Notes: generated by a model not told the origin, from the sequence alone. A stretch of DNA of 64,000 nucleotides from Microbacterium sp. HD4P20 (GCF_019449275.2 NZ_JAHZQZ020000017.1:179900-243899); one strand, 5' to 3'. Numbered from the stretch's first letter, positions 1 through 10,751 are shown. Program-made: numbers and translations.

Positions 1-1922
<1,922 letters not shown>

Positions 1923-2072
1923 GGAGTGTCTCCATCTGTCGGGTGGCGCGGTGGGCGCCGGTGCCGCCGGGGCGCTGGGCCCAGGCATACCTGCCTATGT
2001 TATCCACCCGTGACCTTGGCGTGGGCTGGGTGAGGACAGCATGGAGGGATGGGGGGTGCACGTCAGCGAGGG

Positions 2073-2609
2073 ATGCTGGTGGCCTGGCGCATCGCGCTGA
2101 TCGCTGCGTTCGCGCTCGGCGTGACGGCTTGCGCCTCCCACCCTGAGGCCGTGCCGGTGCCGCCGCCGTCGCAGGCAGTCGCTGCGGTGGACTGCTCCGC
2201 CGAGTGGGATGTCGGCTGGGGCTCCGTGCCCGGGGACTTCGAGCCTGTCGCGGTCTATGTGTGCGACCCCGTGCTCGAGCTCGCACCCAGGCCCGACCCG
2301 CCGCTGGAGCTGATCACCCCGGAGCAGCTCGCTCAGACTCCGCCGCCCGCGGCAGATCCGGCTCCTGCGCCCGAGCAGGCCGAACCGCGCCTGCTCGAGG
2401 GCGATCTCTCGCCGCTCCTGGCGGCGTTCGCCGTGCCGAACGACCCGAAATGGCCCGGGCCGTGCACGGCGATCGGCGTGATCGTGCCCGATGTCTGGCT
2501 CGTCGACGCCGACGGCCGGGCGATCCGACCCGCGTATCCGGTCGATGGATGCAACGTCCCGAAGCCCGGCGTGACCGAGGCGCTCGACGAGCTGACCCCG
2601 ATCGACTGA
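2073..2609 (+). CDS. Small proline-rich lipoprotein of unknown function
   Basis: The protein begins with a short basic and hydrophobic signal sequence ending in a lipobox, GVTAC, so it is probably lipidated and held on the outer face of the membrane. The mature part, about 160 residues, has a Pro/Ala-rich middle and four further cysteines that could form disulfides. I recognise no enzymatic domain. The start is uncertain: in-frame ATGs lie at 2049 and 2073 and a GTG at 2079; the GTG has the best-spaced purine run (GAGGG at 2068-2072) and would give a very typical lipoprotein signal. It is divergent from secA and followed by the PadR gene. Confidence 0.7.
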   Translation: MLVAWRIALIAAFALGVTACASHPEAVPVPPPSQAVAAVDCSAEWDVGWGSVPGDFEPVAVYVCDPVLELAPRPDPPLELITPEQLAQTPPPAADPAPAPEQAEPRLLEGDLSPLLAAFAVPNDPKWPGPCTAIGVIVPDVWLVDADGRAIRPAYPVDGCNVPKPGVTEALDELTPID

Positions 2610-2660
2610 GCCGGACTGCGGCATCGCCGCGGGTCGCAGCATCCAACAATTTCCCGGTAT

Positions 2661-2683
2661 GTATATACTCGGCAACTATATAC
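2661..2683. promoter_or_regulatory. Probable PadR operator overlapping its own promoter
   Basis: GTATATA (2661-2667) and TATATAC (2677-2683) form a perfect 7-bp inverted repeat with a 9-bp spacer. A second symmetry is the direct repeat CCCGGTAT at 2653-2660 and 2683-2690. A good -10 candidate, TATACT (2664-2669), lies inside the repeat. AT-rich palindromes like this in front of padR genes are typical autoregulatory operators. The ATG follows at 2709 behind a strong AAGGAG at 2697-2702. Confidence 0.6.
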
Positions 2684-2708
2684 CCGGTATGCACCGAAGG
2701 AGATCCGG

Positions 2709-3308
2709 ATGTCGGTACGTCAGAGCCTGCTCGCGATCCTCGACCAGGCCCCCTGCTACGGCTATCAGCTGCGGACGGAGTTCGACCGTCGCACCGGCTC
2801 CACGTGGCCGCTGAACGTCGGCCAGATCTACAACACCCTCGACCGCCTCGAGCGCGATGGGCTCGTCGAGAAGGGCGACGTCGATGAGCACGGGCACGTG
2901 TACTGGCAGATCACGGATGCCGGAACCGCCGAGGTCCGCGTGTGGCTGGACTCCCCCGTCCAGCGGGGACACGGAACCCGCGATGAGCTCGCGATCAAGC
3001 TCGCCGTCGCTGCCACCCTGCCGGGTGTGGACGTCGCGGGGATCATCCAGACGCAGCGGCGGGCCTCGCTCGCACAGCTGCAGGAGCTCAATCGCGCGAA
3101 GTACGCCGGGGCGAATCCCGACGGGCCGGAAGAGCTTGCGTGGTCGCTCGTCGTCGACTCGATGATCTTCGCGGCTGAGGCCGAGGTGCGCTGGCTCGAC
3201 CACACCGAGCAGCGCCTCGCGCTGCACCCCGAGCACGCGATGACCCTCCAACTGTCGACCGACAAACCCAAGCGCGGCCGCCCCGCGAAGGCCGAGGCAT
3301 CCGCGTAA
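2709..3308 (+). CDS. PadR family transcriptional regulator
   Basis: The 199-residue protein has the PadR winged-helix N-terminus (residues about 1-85): LLAILDQAPCYGYQL, then the recognition segment GQIYNTLDRLERDGLV and a wing ending YWQITDAG. The remainder is a helical region with the length and composition of the PadR Vir_act_alpha_C dimerisation domain. Family members repress neighbouring exporter genes and release DNA on binding a small ligand. It lies only 8 bp ahead of an ABC ATPase gene and probably controls that transporter and itself through the palindrome at 2661-2683. The ATG at 2709 has a strong AAGGAG. The ligand cannot be predicted. Confidence 0.92.
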   Translation: MSVRQSLLAILDQAPCYGYQLRTEFDRRTGSTWPLNVGQIYNTLDRLERDGLVEKGDVDEHGHVYWQITDAGTAEVRVWLDSPVQRGHGTRDELAIKLAVAATLPGVDVAGIIQTQRRASLAQLQELNRAKYAGANPDGPEELAWSLVVDSMIFAAEAEVRWLDHTEQRLALHPEHAMTLQLSTDKPKRGRPAKAEASA

Positions 3309-3316
3309 CCGATACG

Positions 3317-4021
3317 GTGCTGCGGCTCATCGGTGTGACGCAGCAGTACGGCCACGGCGAGACCGCCGTCTCGGCGCTGTCGGGGGTCGACTTCGAGGTG
3401 CGGCAGGGCGAGCTGGTCGCTGTCATGGGGCCGTCCGGCTCGGGCAAGTCGACGCTGCTTACAATCGCGGGCGGTCTGGCGACGCCGACCACGGGCGAGG
3501 TCGTTATCGAGGGATCGTTCCTCAGCGAGCAGTCGCCGCGCGAACTGGCCCGGCTGCGGCGCCGCTCGCTCGGTTTCGTCTTCCAGGACTTCAATCTCAT
3601 CCCCACGCTGACCGCCCTCGAGAACGTGATCCTCCCACTCGAGCTCGACGGCTTCTCCGCCCGGGTGGCGCGTCGGGCCGGCCGCGACGCCTTGGCATCC
3701 GTCGGGCTCGCCGACAAGGCCGACGCCTATCCTGACGACATCTCCGGTGGCCAGCAGCAGCGCGTCGCGATCGCGCGCGCCGTGGTCGGCGGTCGGCGTC
3801 TGATCCTCGCCGACGAGCCGACTGGTGCGCTGGACTCGGTGACCGGCGAGATGGTGCTCAAAATGCTGCGCGCGCGGGTGGATGCCGGGGCCGCCGGCAT
3901 CCTCGTCACTCACGAGGCCCGCCACGCGGCCTTCGCCGACCGCATCGTGTTCCTGCGCGACGGTCGCATCGTCGACGAGTCGCGTCGCGACGGCGCCGAC
4001 ACGCTGCTGGCCGCGCGATGA
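3317..4021 (+). CDS. ABC transporter ATP-binding protein, MacB/LolD type
   Basis: This 234-residue ATPase carries Walker [10 protein letters not shown] (38-46), Q-loop glutamine at about 90 (FVFQDFN), signature [14 protein letters not shown] (about 142-155), Walker [10 protein letters not shown] (about 162-170) and an H-loop in LVTHEARH. It belongs to the MacB/LolD/FtsE group that drives FtsX-like permeases in mechanotransmission rather than bulk transport. The start is GTG 3317, 8 bp after the PadR stop. Its stop overlaps the permease ATG at 4018, so the two are translationally coupled and form one complex. Partners of this type export or remove peptides, lipoproteins or antibiotics; the substrate is unknown. 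Confidence 0.93.
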   Translation: MLRLIGVTQQYGHGETAVSALSGVDFEVRQGELVAVMGPSGSGKSTLLTIAGGLATPTTGEVVIEGSFLSEQSPRELARLRRRSLGFVFQDFNLIPTLTALENVILPLELDGFSARVARRAGRDALASVGLADKADAYPDDISGGQQQRVAIARAVVGGRRLILADEPTGALDSVTGEMVLKMLRARVDAGAAGILVTHEARHAAFADRIVFLRDGRIVDESRRDGADTLLAAR

Positions 4022-6897
4022 CCGAGCTTCTCGAGGCACCTGCCGAGACGACGCGAAGGGGCAAGAAGAAGGGGGCGGATGCCGGGTCCCGGCGCGGCGG
4101 CGGATGGTCACGGTGGCGCGTCGCAGCGCGGCTGGCGCGCCGCCAGGTGCGCCGCGCACGGGCATCGAGCGCTCTCGTCGCGACGCTCGTCGGATTGCCG
4201 ATCGCGGGGATGGCGGGGTTCGTCGTGTACTCGGCCAGTCTCATGCCGACTCCCGAGGAGGAGGTCGCGGCCGAGCTCGGGCAGATGGAGGCATGGATTG
4301 AGCCGGCAGGGGTGCCCAACGCCGGGTTCTGGCAAGTGCCGATCGAGCCGGCGTGGACCGGGTATGCCACCACGGATGACGGAGTGATGTCGATTCCCGA
4401 GGGGGAACCGCTGGAGGATCCGACGGCAATACTGCCCGCCGGCACCGAAGTGCTCACGCTGACCTCGGGAAGTGCGGTCGTCGAAACCCCTGACGGATCA
4501 ACATCTGTGCCCGCGTGGGCAGGCCCGGCGTGGGATCCCCGATTCGCCGGCGCCTACGACCTCGTTGACGGCGCCCGTCCCACGACATCTCGCCAAGCGA
4601 TGGTGACGCCCGCGGCCCTGGATCGTCTCGGTATCGAGATCGGCGACGAACTTCAGATGACGGGCGGAACGTCGACCTTCACCGTGAGCGGCACGCTGGA
4701 CGCGGCTGCTCTCGCCGATTCCGACTCGGCGCTGTTCCTCCCCGAGTCGGCGCGTGACCTCGTCGGAGGCGCGACCCGCTGGTACCTGCCTGAGCGCGAA
4801 TTGACTTGGGGGGATGTCCAGACACTCAACGAAGAAGGCGGGGTCGTCGCACTCTCGCGCTCCGTCCTCCTGGATCCGCCGGCTTTCGAGAACGAGTACT
4901 TCGCCTCCTCGGCGCCGATGGACTGGTGGTCGACGATGTGGCCGCTCGTGCTCATGCTGACGGTGGCAGGGCTCTTCTCCGGCTATGTCGTCGTCATGCT
5001 CGCGGGTGCCGCGTTCGCCGTCACCGCCCGCCGCCAGCAGCGTGCCCTCGCTATCGCCGCAAGCGTGGGCGCAGACCGGCGCGATCTCTCGCGCACGATC
5101 CTCCTTCAGGGCACGTCTCTCGGTGTTGTCGGTGGCGCCGTCGGCGTGCTGTCCGGCGTCGGCATCGCGGCGCTCGTCCTGGCTCTGACCTCCGATGGCA
5201 GCGCGACGCAGTTCTGGGGCTTCCACGTGCCGTGGGAACTGCTTGTCGCAATCCTCGTGTTCGCGGTCGTGGTGGGTACCGTCTCGGCGTGGATGCCTGC
5301 GCGTCGCATCGCGCGGACCGATGTGCTCCATGCGCTGCGCGGCGCGCGACGCCCGCAGCAACCGGTCGCCTCGCGTCCGGTGTGGGGCTCCATCCTGCTC
5401 CTCCTCGGTGTGGTGATCACGATGGTGAGTGCCTTCACGGTCGCGACCATCAACGCGACCGACGCGTTCGGATACGACTCGCCGATGCGGTACATCCCCC
5501 CGTACGGCATTGTCGTCGGGCCGATCCTCGCGCAGTTCGGCATCCTGATATCGGGCAGGTGGCTGCTGTGGGTCTGTTCGCACGGCCTGTCGCGCGTGGG
5601 CACCGTGGCCAAGCTCGCGTCCCGGGATGCCGCGGCCAATGCGTCACGCACTGTCCCCGCGTTCGCAGCGATCGCGGCGGCCGTGTTCATCGGAGTCTTC
5701 GCACTGGGACAGTCCTCGATGCAGACCGCTCAGACCGCACGCAATTGGTTCTATCAGGCTCCGGTCGGCAGCATCGCGGTGGCTTTCTGGCCTGGCCCCG
5801 GGACGACGACCGGCGTGCTCGCTACCGATGACGCCGAGGAAGCGGCGGCCGCCGCAGCGCAGCTCGCGCGCGACGCAGGGGCAGGAGAGGTCGCCGTCGT
5901 GTCGCGTCAGCCGCGCGCATGGTCGTATGCGAGCGTCGACGAGGTCCCAGATGATCTCACGTTCACCCTCGGGATCCTGCCCGGGTCGTACCTGCTCGAC
6001 CCGGAGAGCGGTTCCTTCCAGTCGATGGGCGAGGACCCCGGCAACCCCATCTCGGTCATCGCACCCGACGACATCGATACCGCGATCGGCGCCGAGCTGT
6101 CGGCATCCGACCTCGCCGCATACCGGGCGGGCGCGGCGATCGTGCCGGACGCGCGCTTCGTGTACGGCGCGGCGATCACGGTCGAGACGTACTGGGGCGT
6201 CGATCAGTACGAAGGACGGATGCCCGACAATGTCTTTCACCCCCACCCAGACTCGCCTCCTTACGCCGACCCGCTGAACCGGGAGCGGCTCGACGCCATC
6301 GTGGTCGATGCGCCGCTTCAGCCCATCAGCATCGCGATCGCACCAGCAACCGCGGAGCGCCTCGGCATGACCCTCGTGCCGGATCGAGTGATGGCCTCGA
6401 CCACGGAGCCGCTGAGCCAGCGCCAGCGCGACCGGATGCAGTCGCATGCGGAAGCCCTCAGCACGAACGCCTACATCCTCTCGCCGCACGTTGAGCAGGG
6501 GCCGCCGAGTGATGCCGTGTGGATGGTTCCGTTGCTCACCGCCGTCTCGGTACTCGTGCTGGGCGCGAGTGCCGTCGCGCTCGGGCTCGCACGGTTCGAG
6601 CGCCGCCCCGACGACGCGACGCTCGCCGCTATCGGAGCAACTAGGTCCATGCGCCGGCGTATCGGATTCTGGCAGGGCCTCATCATCGCCGGGTTCGGCA
6701 CGCTGGCCGGCGCGCTCGCCGGAGTTCTGCCCCCGATCGGGTTCGCCATTCAATCGGGCGGTTCTCTGCACCTAGGTGACGTTCCGTGGTGGCTCATCAC
6801 TGCCCTGGCCATCGGCCTCCCGCTCGCGATCGCGGCGGTTTCGTGGCTCGTGCCGCCGCGGCATCCGGATCTCACCCGTCGCACGGCGATCACGTGA
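4018..6897 (+). CDS. FtsX-like ABC transporter permease (large, two FtsX domains)
   Basis: The 959-residue protein has a basic N-terminal tail, a first membrane segment at about residues 60-80 and a large extracytoplasmic domain. A first FtsX-type triple-helix bundle follows at about 305-430, containing TARRQQRALAIAASVGA, the cytoplasmic loop that contacts the ATPase. Further membrane segments, a second extracytoplasmic region and a second FtsX bundle at about 840-955 complete it. This is the usual layout of actinobacterial permeases paired with MacB-type ATPases. ATG 4018 overlaps the ATPase stop by 4 bp. Both proteins probably form one PadR-controlled export or mechanotransmission complex. 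The extracytoplasmic domains show no family I can name. Confidence 0.92.
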   Translation: MTELLEAPAETTRRGKKKGADAGSRRGGGWSRWRVAARLARRQVRRARASSALVATLVGLPIAGMAGFVVYSASLMPTPEEEVAAELGQMEAWIEPAGVPNAGFWQVPIEPAWTGYATTDDGVMSIPEGEPLEDPTAILPAGTEVLTLTSGSAVVETPDGSTSVPAWAGPAWDPRFAGAYDLVDGARPTTSRQAMVTPAALDRLGIEIGDELQMTGGTSTFTVSGTLDAAALADSDSALFLPESARDLVGGATRWYLPERELTWGDVQTLNEEGGVVALSRSVLLDPPAFENEYFASSAPMDWWSTMWPLVLMLTVAGLFSGYVVVMLAGAAFAVTARRQQRALAIAASVGADRRDLSRTILLQGTSLGVVGGAVGVLSGVGIAALVLALTSDGSATQFWGFHVPWELLVAILVFAVVVGTVSAWMPARRIARTDVLHALRGARRPQQPVASRPVWGSILLLLGVVITMVSAFTVATINATDAFGYDSPMRYIPPYGIVVGPILAQFGILISGRWLLWVCSHGLSRVGTVAKLASRDAAANASRTVPAFAAIAAAVFIGVFALGQSSMQTAQTARNWFYQAPVGSIAVAFWPGPGTTTGVLATDDAEEAAAAAAQLARDAGAGEVAVVSRQPRAWSYASVDEVPDDLTFTLGILPGSYLLDPESGSFQSMGEDPGNPISVIAPDDIDTAIGAELSASDLAAYRAGAAIVPDARFVYGAAITVETYWGVDQYEGRMPDNVFHPHPDSPPYADPLNRERLDAIVVDAPLQPISIAIAPATAERLGMTLVPDRVMASTTEPLSQRQRDRMQSHAEALSTNAYILSPHVEQGPPSDAVWMVPLLTAVSVLVLGASAVALGLARFERRPDDATLAAIGATRSMRRRIGFWQGLIIAGFGTLAGALAGVLPPIGFAIQSGGSLHLGDVPWWLITALAIGLPLAIAAVSWLVPPRHPDLTRRTAIT

Positions 6898-6952
6898 GAC
6901 GAATCGGCCCTTGCCGGACATGTACCCAGTGAACCCATCGAAAGGACGCGCC

Positions 6953-7057
6953 ATGAGCCCCGACATCCCCGCCATCGATCCCGCCGCCATCCATCTGCCC
7001 CCGACGCAGCCCATCGACATCACCGAACTCGCCGCCCAGAGCGTCATCCCCCGCTGA
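6953..7057 (+). CDS. 34-residue small protein downstream of the FtsX permease
   Basis: A short open frame starts at ATG 6953, six bases after a clear AAAGGA (6941-6946). It encodes 34 residues beginning MSPDIPAIDP and ending AAQSVIPR. Nearly every codon ends in C or G, as in the neighbouring genes, which supports real translation. The peptide is Pro/Ile-rich and acidic, with no cysteine, no membrane segment and no signal sequence. It lies 55 bp after the permease and is followed by a GC-only palindromic stretch (about 7060-7080). It could be a leader or structural peptide handled by the adjacent transporter, or a fragment of something older. I recognise no family. Confidence 0.5.
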   Translation: MSPDIPAIDPAAIHLPPTQPIDITELAAQSVIPR

Positions 7058-7173
7058 CCGCGCCGGCCGGCCGGCCGGGCACTTCCCAGCTCTCTTGCCC
7101 GAAGCAGGCAGACACGTGAACCGACGGGATGCCGGACGGCGAGGCGTCCTGTCGCCTCACAGGCGGTACGCAC

Positions 7174-7179
7174 TACCCT
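7174..7179 (+). promoter_or_regulatory. -10 element of a leaderless promoter for the DEAD-box helicase gene
   Basis: TACCCT fits the actinobacterial TANNNT -10 pattern and ends five bases before GTG 7185, so transcription would begin at or next to the start codon. There is no Shine-Dalgarno sequence. This supports the GTG at 7185 rather than the upstream in-frame ATG at 7095. Confidence 0.5.
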
Positions 7180-7184
7180 TAAGC

Positions 7185-8999
7185 GTGACTTCCACGGATA
7201 CTTCCATCGAGGCAGAGGCTCCTGTCGAGCCCGCAGCGATGACATTCTCAGATCTGGCCCTCGGCGAACCGGTTCTCAAGGCGCTGCGCGAGATCGGCTA
7301 CGAAACCCCCTCCGCCATTCAGGCGGCGACGATTCCGCCGCTGCTCGCAGGCCGCGACGTCGTCGGCCTCGCTCAGACGGGCACGGGCAAGACCGCCGCT
7401 TTCGCGCTGCCGATCATCGATCGTCTCGACCTGTCGCAGAAGACGCCGCAGGCTCTCATCCTCGCCCCTACGCGCGAGCTCGCACTGCAGGTGTGCGAGG
7501 CGTTCGAGAAGTACGCCGGGCACCTCAAGGGCGTGCACGTCCTTCCTGTCTACGGAGGGCAGGGCTACGGCGTGCAGCTTTCGGCGCTGCGCCGCGGTGT
7601 GCACATCGTCGTGGGCACGCCCGGCCGCATCATCGATCACCTCGAGAAGGGCACGCTCGATCTCTCCGAGCTGAAGTACCTCGTGCTCGATGAGGCCGAC
7701 GAGATGCTCAAGATGGGCTTCGCCGAAGACGTCGAGACCATCCTCGCCGACACCCCCAGCACCAAGCAGGTCGCGCTGTTCTCCGCGACCATGCCCGCGA
7801 CGATCCGACGCATGTCGCAGCAGTACCTCAACGACCCCGAAGAGATCACGGTCAAGACCAAGACGACGACGTCGGCGACGACCACGCAGCGGTACCTCAT
7901 CGTGCAGTGGCAGCAGAAGATGGACGCCCTCACGCGCATCCTCGAAGTCGAGAACTTCGACGGCATGATCGTCTTCGGCCGCACCAAGATCGTCACCGAA
8001 GAGATCGCCGAGAAGCTCCGTGCACGCGGCTACTCGGCCGCCGCGATCAACGGCGACATCGCCCAGCCGCAGCGCGAGAAGACCGTCAACCAGCTGAAGT
8101 CGGGCAAGCTCGACATCCTGGTGGCGACGGATGTCGCCGCTCGAGGCCTCGACGTCGAGCGCATCTCGCACGTGGTGAACTTCGACATCCCGACCGACAC
8201 CGAGTCGTACGTGCACCGCATCGGCCGCACCGGCCGCGCCGGCCGTTCGGGCGAAGCCATCAGCTTCGTCACACCGCGCGAGCGGGGGCTCGTGAACGCG
8301 ATCGAACGGGCAACGCGCCAGCAGCTGACCCAGATGCAGCTGCCGAGCGTCGACGAGGTCAACGAGACCCGCCTCGCGCGCTTCGACGACCGGATCTCGG
8401 CTGCCCTCGGCGAATCGGGTCAGATCGAGGTCTTCCGCGACATCGTCGCGCACTACGTCCGCAACCACGACGTGCCCGAGGTCGACGTCGCGGCGGCTCT
8501 GGCGATCGTCGCACAGGGCGAGACGCCGCTCCTTCTCGAGCCCGACCCCGAGCCGCAGCGCCGCGAGCGTCCGGTGCGCGACCGCGACGATCGCTCCGGC
8601 CGGGACGACCGCGGACCCGGTGCGGCCCGAGGCGACCGCCGCGACCGCCAGGCGCGCGAAGGCTTCGCGATGTACCGCATCGCCGTCGGCCGCCGCCACC
8701 GTGTCGAGCCGCGTCAGATCGTCGGCGCACTCGCCAACGAAGGCGGCCTGCGCCGCGACGACTTCGGCGCCATCGACATCAAGCCGGAATTCTCGCTGGT
8801 CGAGCTGCCCGCGAACCTCTCGAGCGACACCCTGGCGCGCCTGTCCGACACGCGCATCTCGGGACGCCTGATCGACATCCGCCCCGACACCGGACGCCCG
8901 CAGCGGCGAACGGATGCCGGTGGCCGGGCGCCGCGCGAGGACCGGAGCTTCGGCAACAACGACACCCGCAAGCCCCGGCACAAGCGCACCGACGGCTGA
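7185..8999 (+). CDS. deaD: DEAD-box ATP-dependent RNA helicase with C-terminal DbpA-type RNA-binding domain
   Basis: The 604-residue protein starts at GTG 7185 (V-T-S-T-D-T). It carries the Q-motif region from FSDL (21-24), Walker A AQTGTGKT (63-70), PTRELA, GTPGRI, the DEAD box itself (169-172), SAT (200-202), the segment ILVATDVAARGLD and motif VI HRIGRTGR (344-351). An Arg/Asp-rich linker (about 452-494) leads to a DbpA/CsdA-type RRM-like domain (about 496-567) and a basic tail. DeaD/CsdA proteins unwind structured RNA during cold-adapted ribosome assembly and mRNA turnover. The upstream extension to 7095 lacks coding character and would overlap the promoter. Confidence 0.94.
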   Translation: MTSTDTSIEAEAPVEPAAMTFSDLALGEPVLKALREIGYETPSAIQAATIPPLLAGRDVVGLAQTGTGKTAAFALPIIDRLDLSQKTPQALILAPTRELALQVCEAFEKYAGHLKGVHVLPVYGGQGYGVQLSALRRGVHIVVGTPGRIIDHLEKGTLDLSELKYLVLDEADEMLKMGFAEDVETILADTPSTKQVALFSATMPATIRRMSQQYLNDPEEITVKTKTTTSATTTQRYLIVQWQQKMDALTRILEVENFDGMIVFGRTKIVTEEIAEKLRARGYSAAAINGDIAQPQREKTVNQLKSGKLDILVATDVAARGLDVERISHVVNFDIPTDTESYVHRIGRTGRAGRSGEAISFVTPRERGLVNAIERATRQQLTQMQLPSVDEVNETRLARFDDRISAALGESGQIEVFRDIVAHYVRNHDVPEVDVAAALAIVAQGETPLLLEPDPEPQRRERPVRDRDDRSGRDDRGPGAARGDRRDRQAREGFAMYRIAVGRRHRVEPRQIVGALANEGGLRRDDFGAIDIKPEFSLVELPANLSSDTLARLSDTRISGRLIDIRPDTGRPQRRTDAGGRAPREDRSFGNNDTRKPRHKRTDG

Positions 9000-9040
9000 G
9001 GCATCCGTCCCTCCTTTGCATCTCGCGGCCCGCGCGTACA

Positions 9041-9144
9041 CAGAATCGGATCCGCACGTGCGGATCGCTGGGCCGACACGCCGGTCGCGACCGCGGGTTG
9101 GCGGCGTGTCGCCGGCGGCTTCCGCTCCTGCGGATCCGATTCTG
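9041..9144. repeat. Nested inverted-repeat element downstream of deaD
   Basis: Between deaD and the next gene (9000-9329) no gene is supported; this structured element fills the middle. Outer arms CAGAATCGGATCCGCA (9041-9056) and its exact complement at 9129-9144 are 16 bp. Inner arms CGACACGCC (9074-9082) and GGCGTGTCG (9103-9111) enclose the palindrome GGTCGCGACC (9083-9092). The left outer arm also belongs to a separate perfect 18-bp palindrome, 9049-9066, so two folds compete. It may act as a terminator without a U-tract, or be a small mobile repeat. Confidence 0.75.
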
Positions 9145-9317
9145 CGGCCGGGTGCCGGCCCACGCCGGCCCGGGCTCCGGCAGCAGCTCCGCAGCAAACC
9201 GACACGCGGCTCGCACCACGCGACCTCTGATACGACTCGACGGCGACCGGCAGGACGCTCTGCGCGAACGCCGGCCGTCAGCGTCCACAGCCGACAGCTT
9301 GCTCCCAGCCGCGCCCG

Positions 9318-9323
9318 TAGGAT
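9318..9323 (+). promoter_or_regulatory. -10 element, leaderless promoter for the coiled-coil protein gene
   Basis: TAGGAT is followed by exactly six bases and then ATG 9330, with no ribosome binding site. The same TAGGAT-N6-ATG arrangement occurs at 30209-30223. Confidence 0.5.
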
Positions 9324-9329
9324 CGATCC

Positions 9330-10691
9330 ATGGCCGGATTCTGGGGCAAGCGCAAACGTGAGCAGGAAGAACTGACCGCACAGGACGCGGACCTCGCGCG
9401 CCAAGCGCAGAACTCGCTCGTCGCGGCGGACGAGCGCATCCGGGTAACCACCGACGAGCTGGTCTTCGCCGAGGCAGAACTCGGCCCGAACGCCACGAAG
9501 GAGCTGCGCGAGGCGCTCGACGCGGTGCGGACCCATCTGCAGGAGGCCTTCCACCTGCACCAGCTGAACCACGACGAGATCCCCGACACCCCGGAAGAGT
9601 TGCGCACCCGCAACGCGCGCATCGCCCAGCTCTGCGAGTGGGCCGAGCAACTGCTCGATGATCGAACGACGGCGCTGGCGGAGCGGATCGAGCGCGCTCG
9701 CCGGGCTCCCGAGATCATCGCCAGAGTGCGGGCGGATGCCGCGCGCCTGCGCCTGCGGGTGCCCGACGCACGCTCCACCGTCGAGCGCCTGGGGGCGCGC
9801 TACTCCTCGCACGCGCTGTCACAGGTCGTCCAGAATCCCGCCGAGGCCGAGCAGCTGCTGGGCTTCGCCGAGCACAGCGCGGGCGTCGCCGAGCGTCGGC
9901 GGGACGCCGGCCAGCGCGAGCAGGCCAACATGGCGCTCGAGGCGGCGACCGAGTCGGTGCGGCGGGCCGAGACCCTGCTCGACGCCGTCGAGACGTTCGA
10001 AGTCGAGGCGCTGCGGGCGGAGTCGACGCTCGCCGCAATCGTCGAGGACTCCCGCGACGACCTCGTGGTCGCGCTGCGCGAACCGCAGACGCCGGCGGTC
10101 AGCAAGGCGATCGGCGAGCTGCAGGCCGCTCTGGCAGCCCTTCCGGCGGCCGGAGTCAACACCGATCCGTTCGAGCAGCTCACGCGGCTGCGCGAGGCCA
10201 ACTCGGCGCTGGATGCCGCGATCGCCACTGCGCGCGAGCGCGCGGCCCGCCCGCTCCCGCCGCTGGAGCACGTGCGCCACGCGATCGACGACGCCGACCG
10301 CCAGCTCGCCGTCGCCCGTGACGTGATCGCGGGGCACCGGGGCTGGATCGGGGCCGACGCGCGGACGCGGCTCGCCGAAGCGGAGCGGGTGCGCGCTGAT
10401 CTGGACCGGTACCTCGGCACCTCGGCGGCGGCAGTCACCACCATCGACGAGGATCATCGGGAGCAGGCGTTCGCGATGGCGCGACGCTCGGCGTTCCTGG
10501 CCAGCGAGGGTCTGCAGCTGGCACAGCGAGACATCGATGCCGCTCGTCCGCAGCCCGACCAGTGGGGCGGCCCCGGTTACGGGCAGCAAGCAGGCTGGGG
10601 CGGCGGCCGTCGCGGCGGCGGCGGCGACCTCATGGGCGGCATCCTCGGCGGCCTCGTGATCGGAAGCCTCCTCGACGGATTCATGGACTGA
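9330..10691 (+). CDS. Coiled-coil protein with glycine-rich C-terminus, function unknown
   Basis: The 453-residue protein has a basic N-terminus (MAGFWGKRKREQ), then about 390 residues of charged, Ala/Glu/Arg-rich helix with strong coiled-coil character. It ends in a Gly-rich segment (about 413-435) and a short hydrophobic stretch, MGGILGGLVIGSLLDGFMD. It resembles the C-terminal half of actinobacterial TPM-domain proteins, which also end in a Gly-rich tail and a GGILGGL-like helix, but here the TPM domain, signal peptide and first membrane segment are absent. It could associate with the membrane through its C-terminus. Its own leaderless promoter argues for independent expression. No enzymatic motif is visible. 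Confidence 0.85.
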   Translation: MAGFWGKRKREQEELTAQDADLARQAQNSLVAADERIRVTTDELVFAEAELGPNATKELREALDAVRTHLQEAFHLHQLNHDEIPDTPEELRTRNARIAQLCEWAEQLLDDRTTALAERIERARRAPEIIARVRADAARLRLRVPDARSTVERLGARYSSHALSQVVQNPAEAEQLLGFAEHSAGVAERRRDAGQREQANMALEAATESVRRAETLLDAVETFEVEALRAESTLAAIVEDSRDDLVVALREPQTPAVSKAIGELQAALAALPAAGVNTDPFEQLTRLREANSALDAAIATARERAARPLPPLEHVRHAIDDADRQLAVARDVIAGHRGWIGADARTRLAEAERVRADLDRYLGTSAAAVTTIDEDHREQAFAMARRSAFLASEGLQLAQRDIDAARPQPDQWGGPGYGQQAGWGGGRRGGGGDLMGGILGGLVIGSLLDGFMD

Positions 10692-10751
10692 CCCGCGGAC
10701 TGGCGGACGCCGCCGGCAGGCGCGGTCTCCGGTGGCATCTGACGCCAGACG

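Noticed and set aside
7060..7080. Run of GCCGGCC units as a possible repeat array or CRISPR-like block
   Set aside because: It is a single short GC palindrome after the small gene. There are no spacers or further copies; at most it is a weak terminator.
7248..9812. 854-codon open frame on the minus strand
   Set aside because: It is antisense to deaD and the start of the coiled-coil gene, crosses the inverted-repeat element, and has no start signal or motif.
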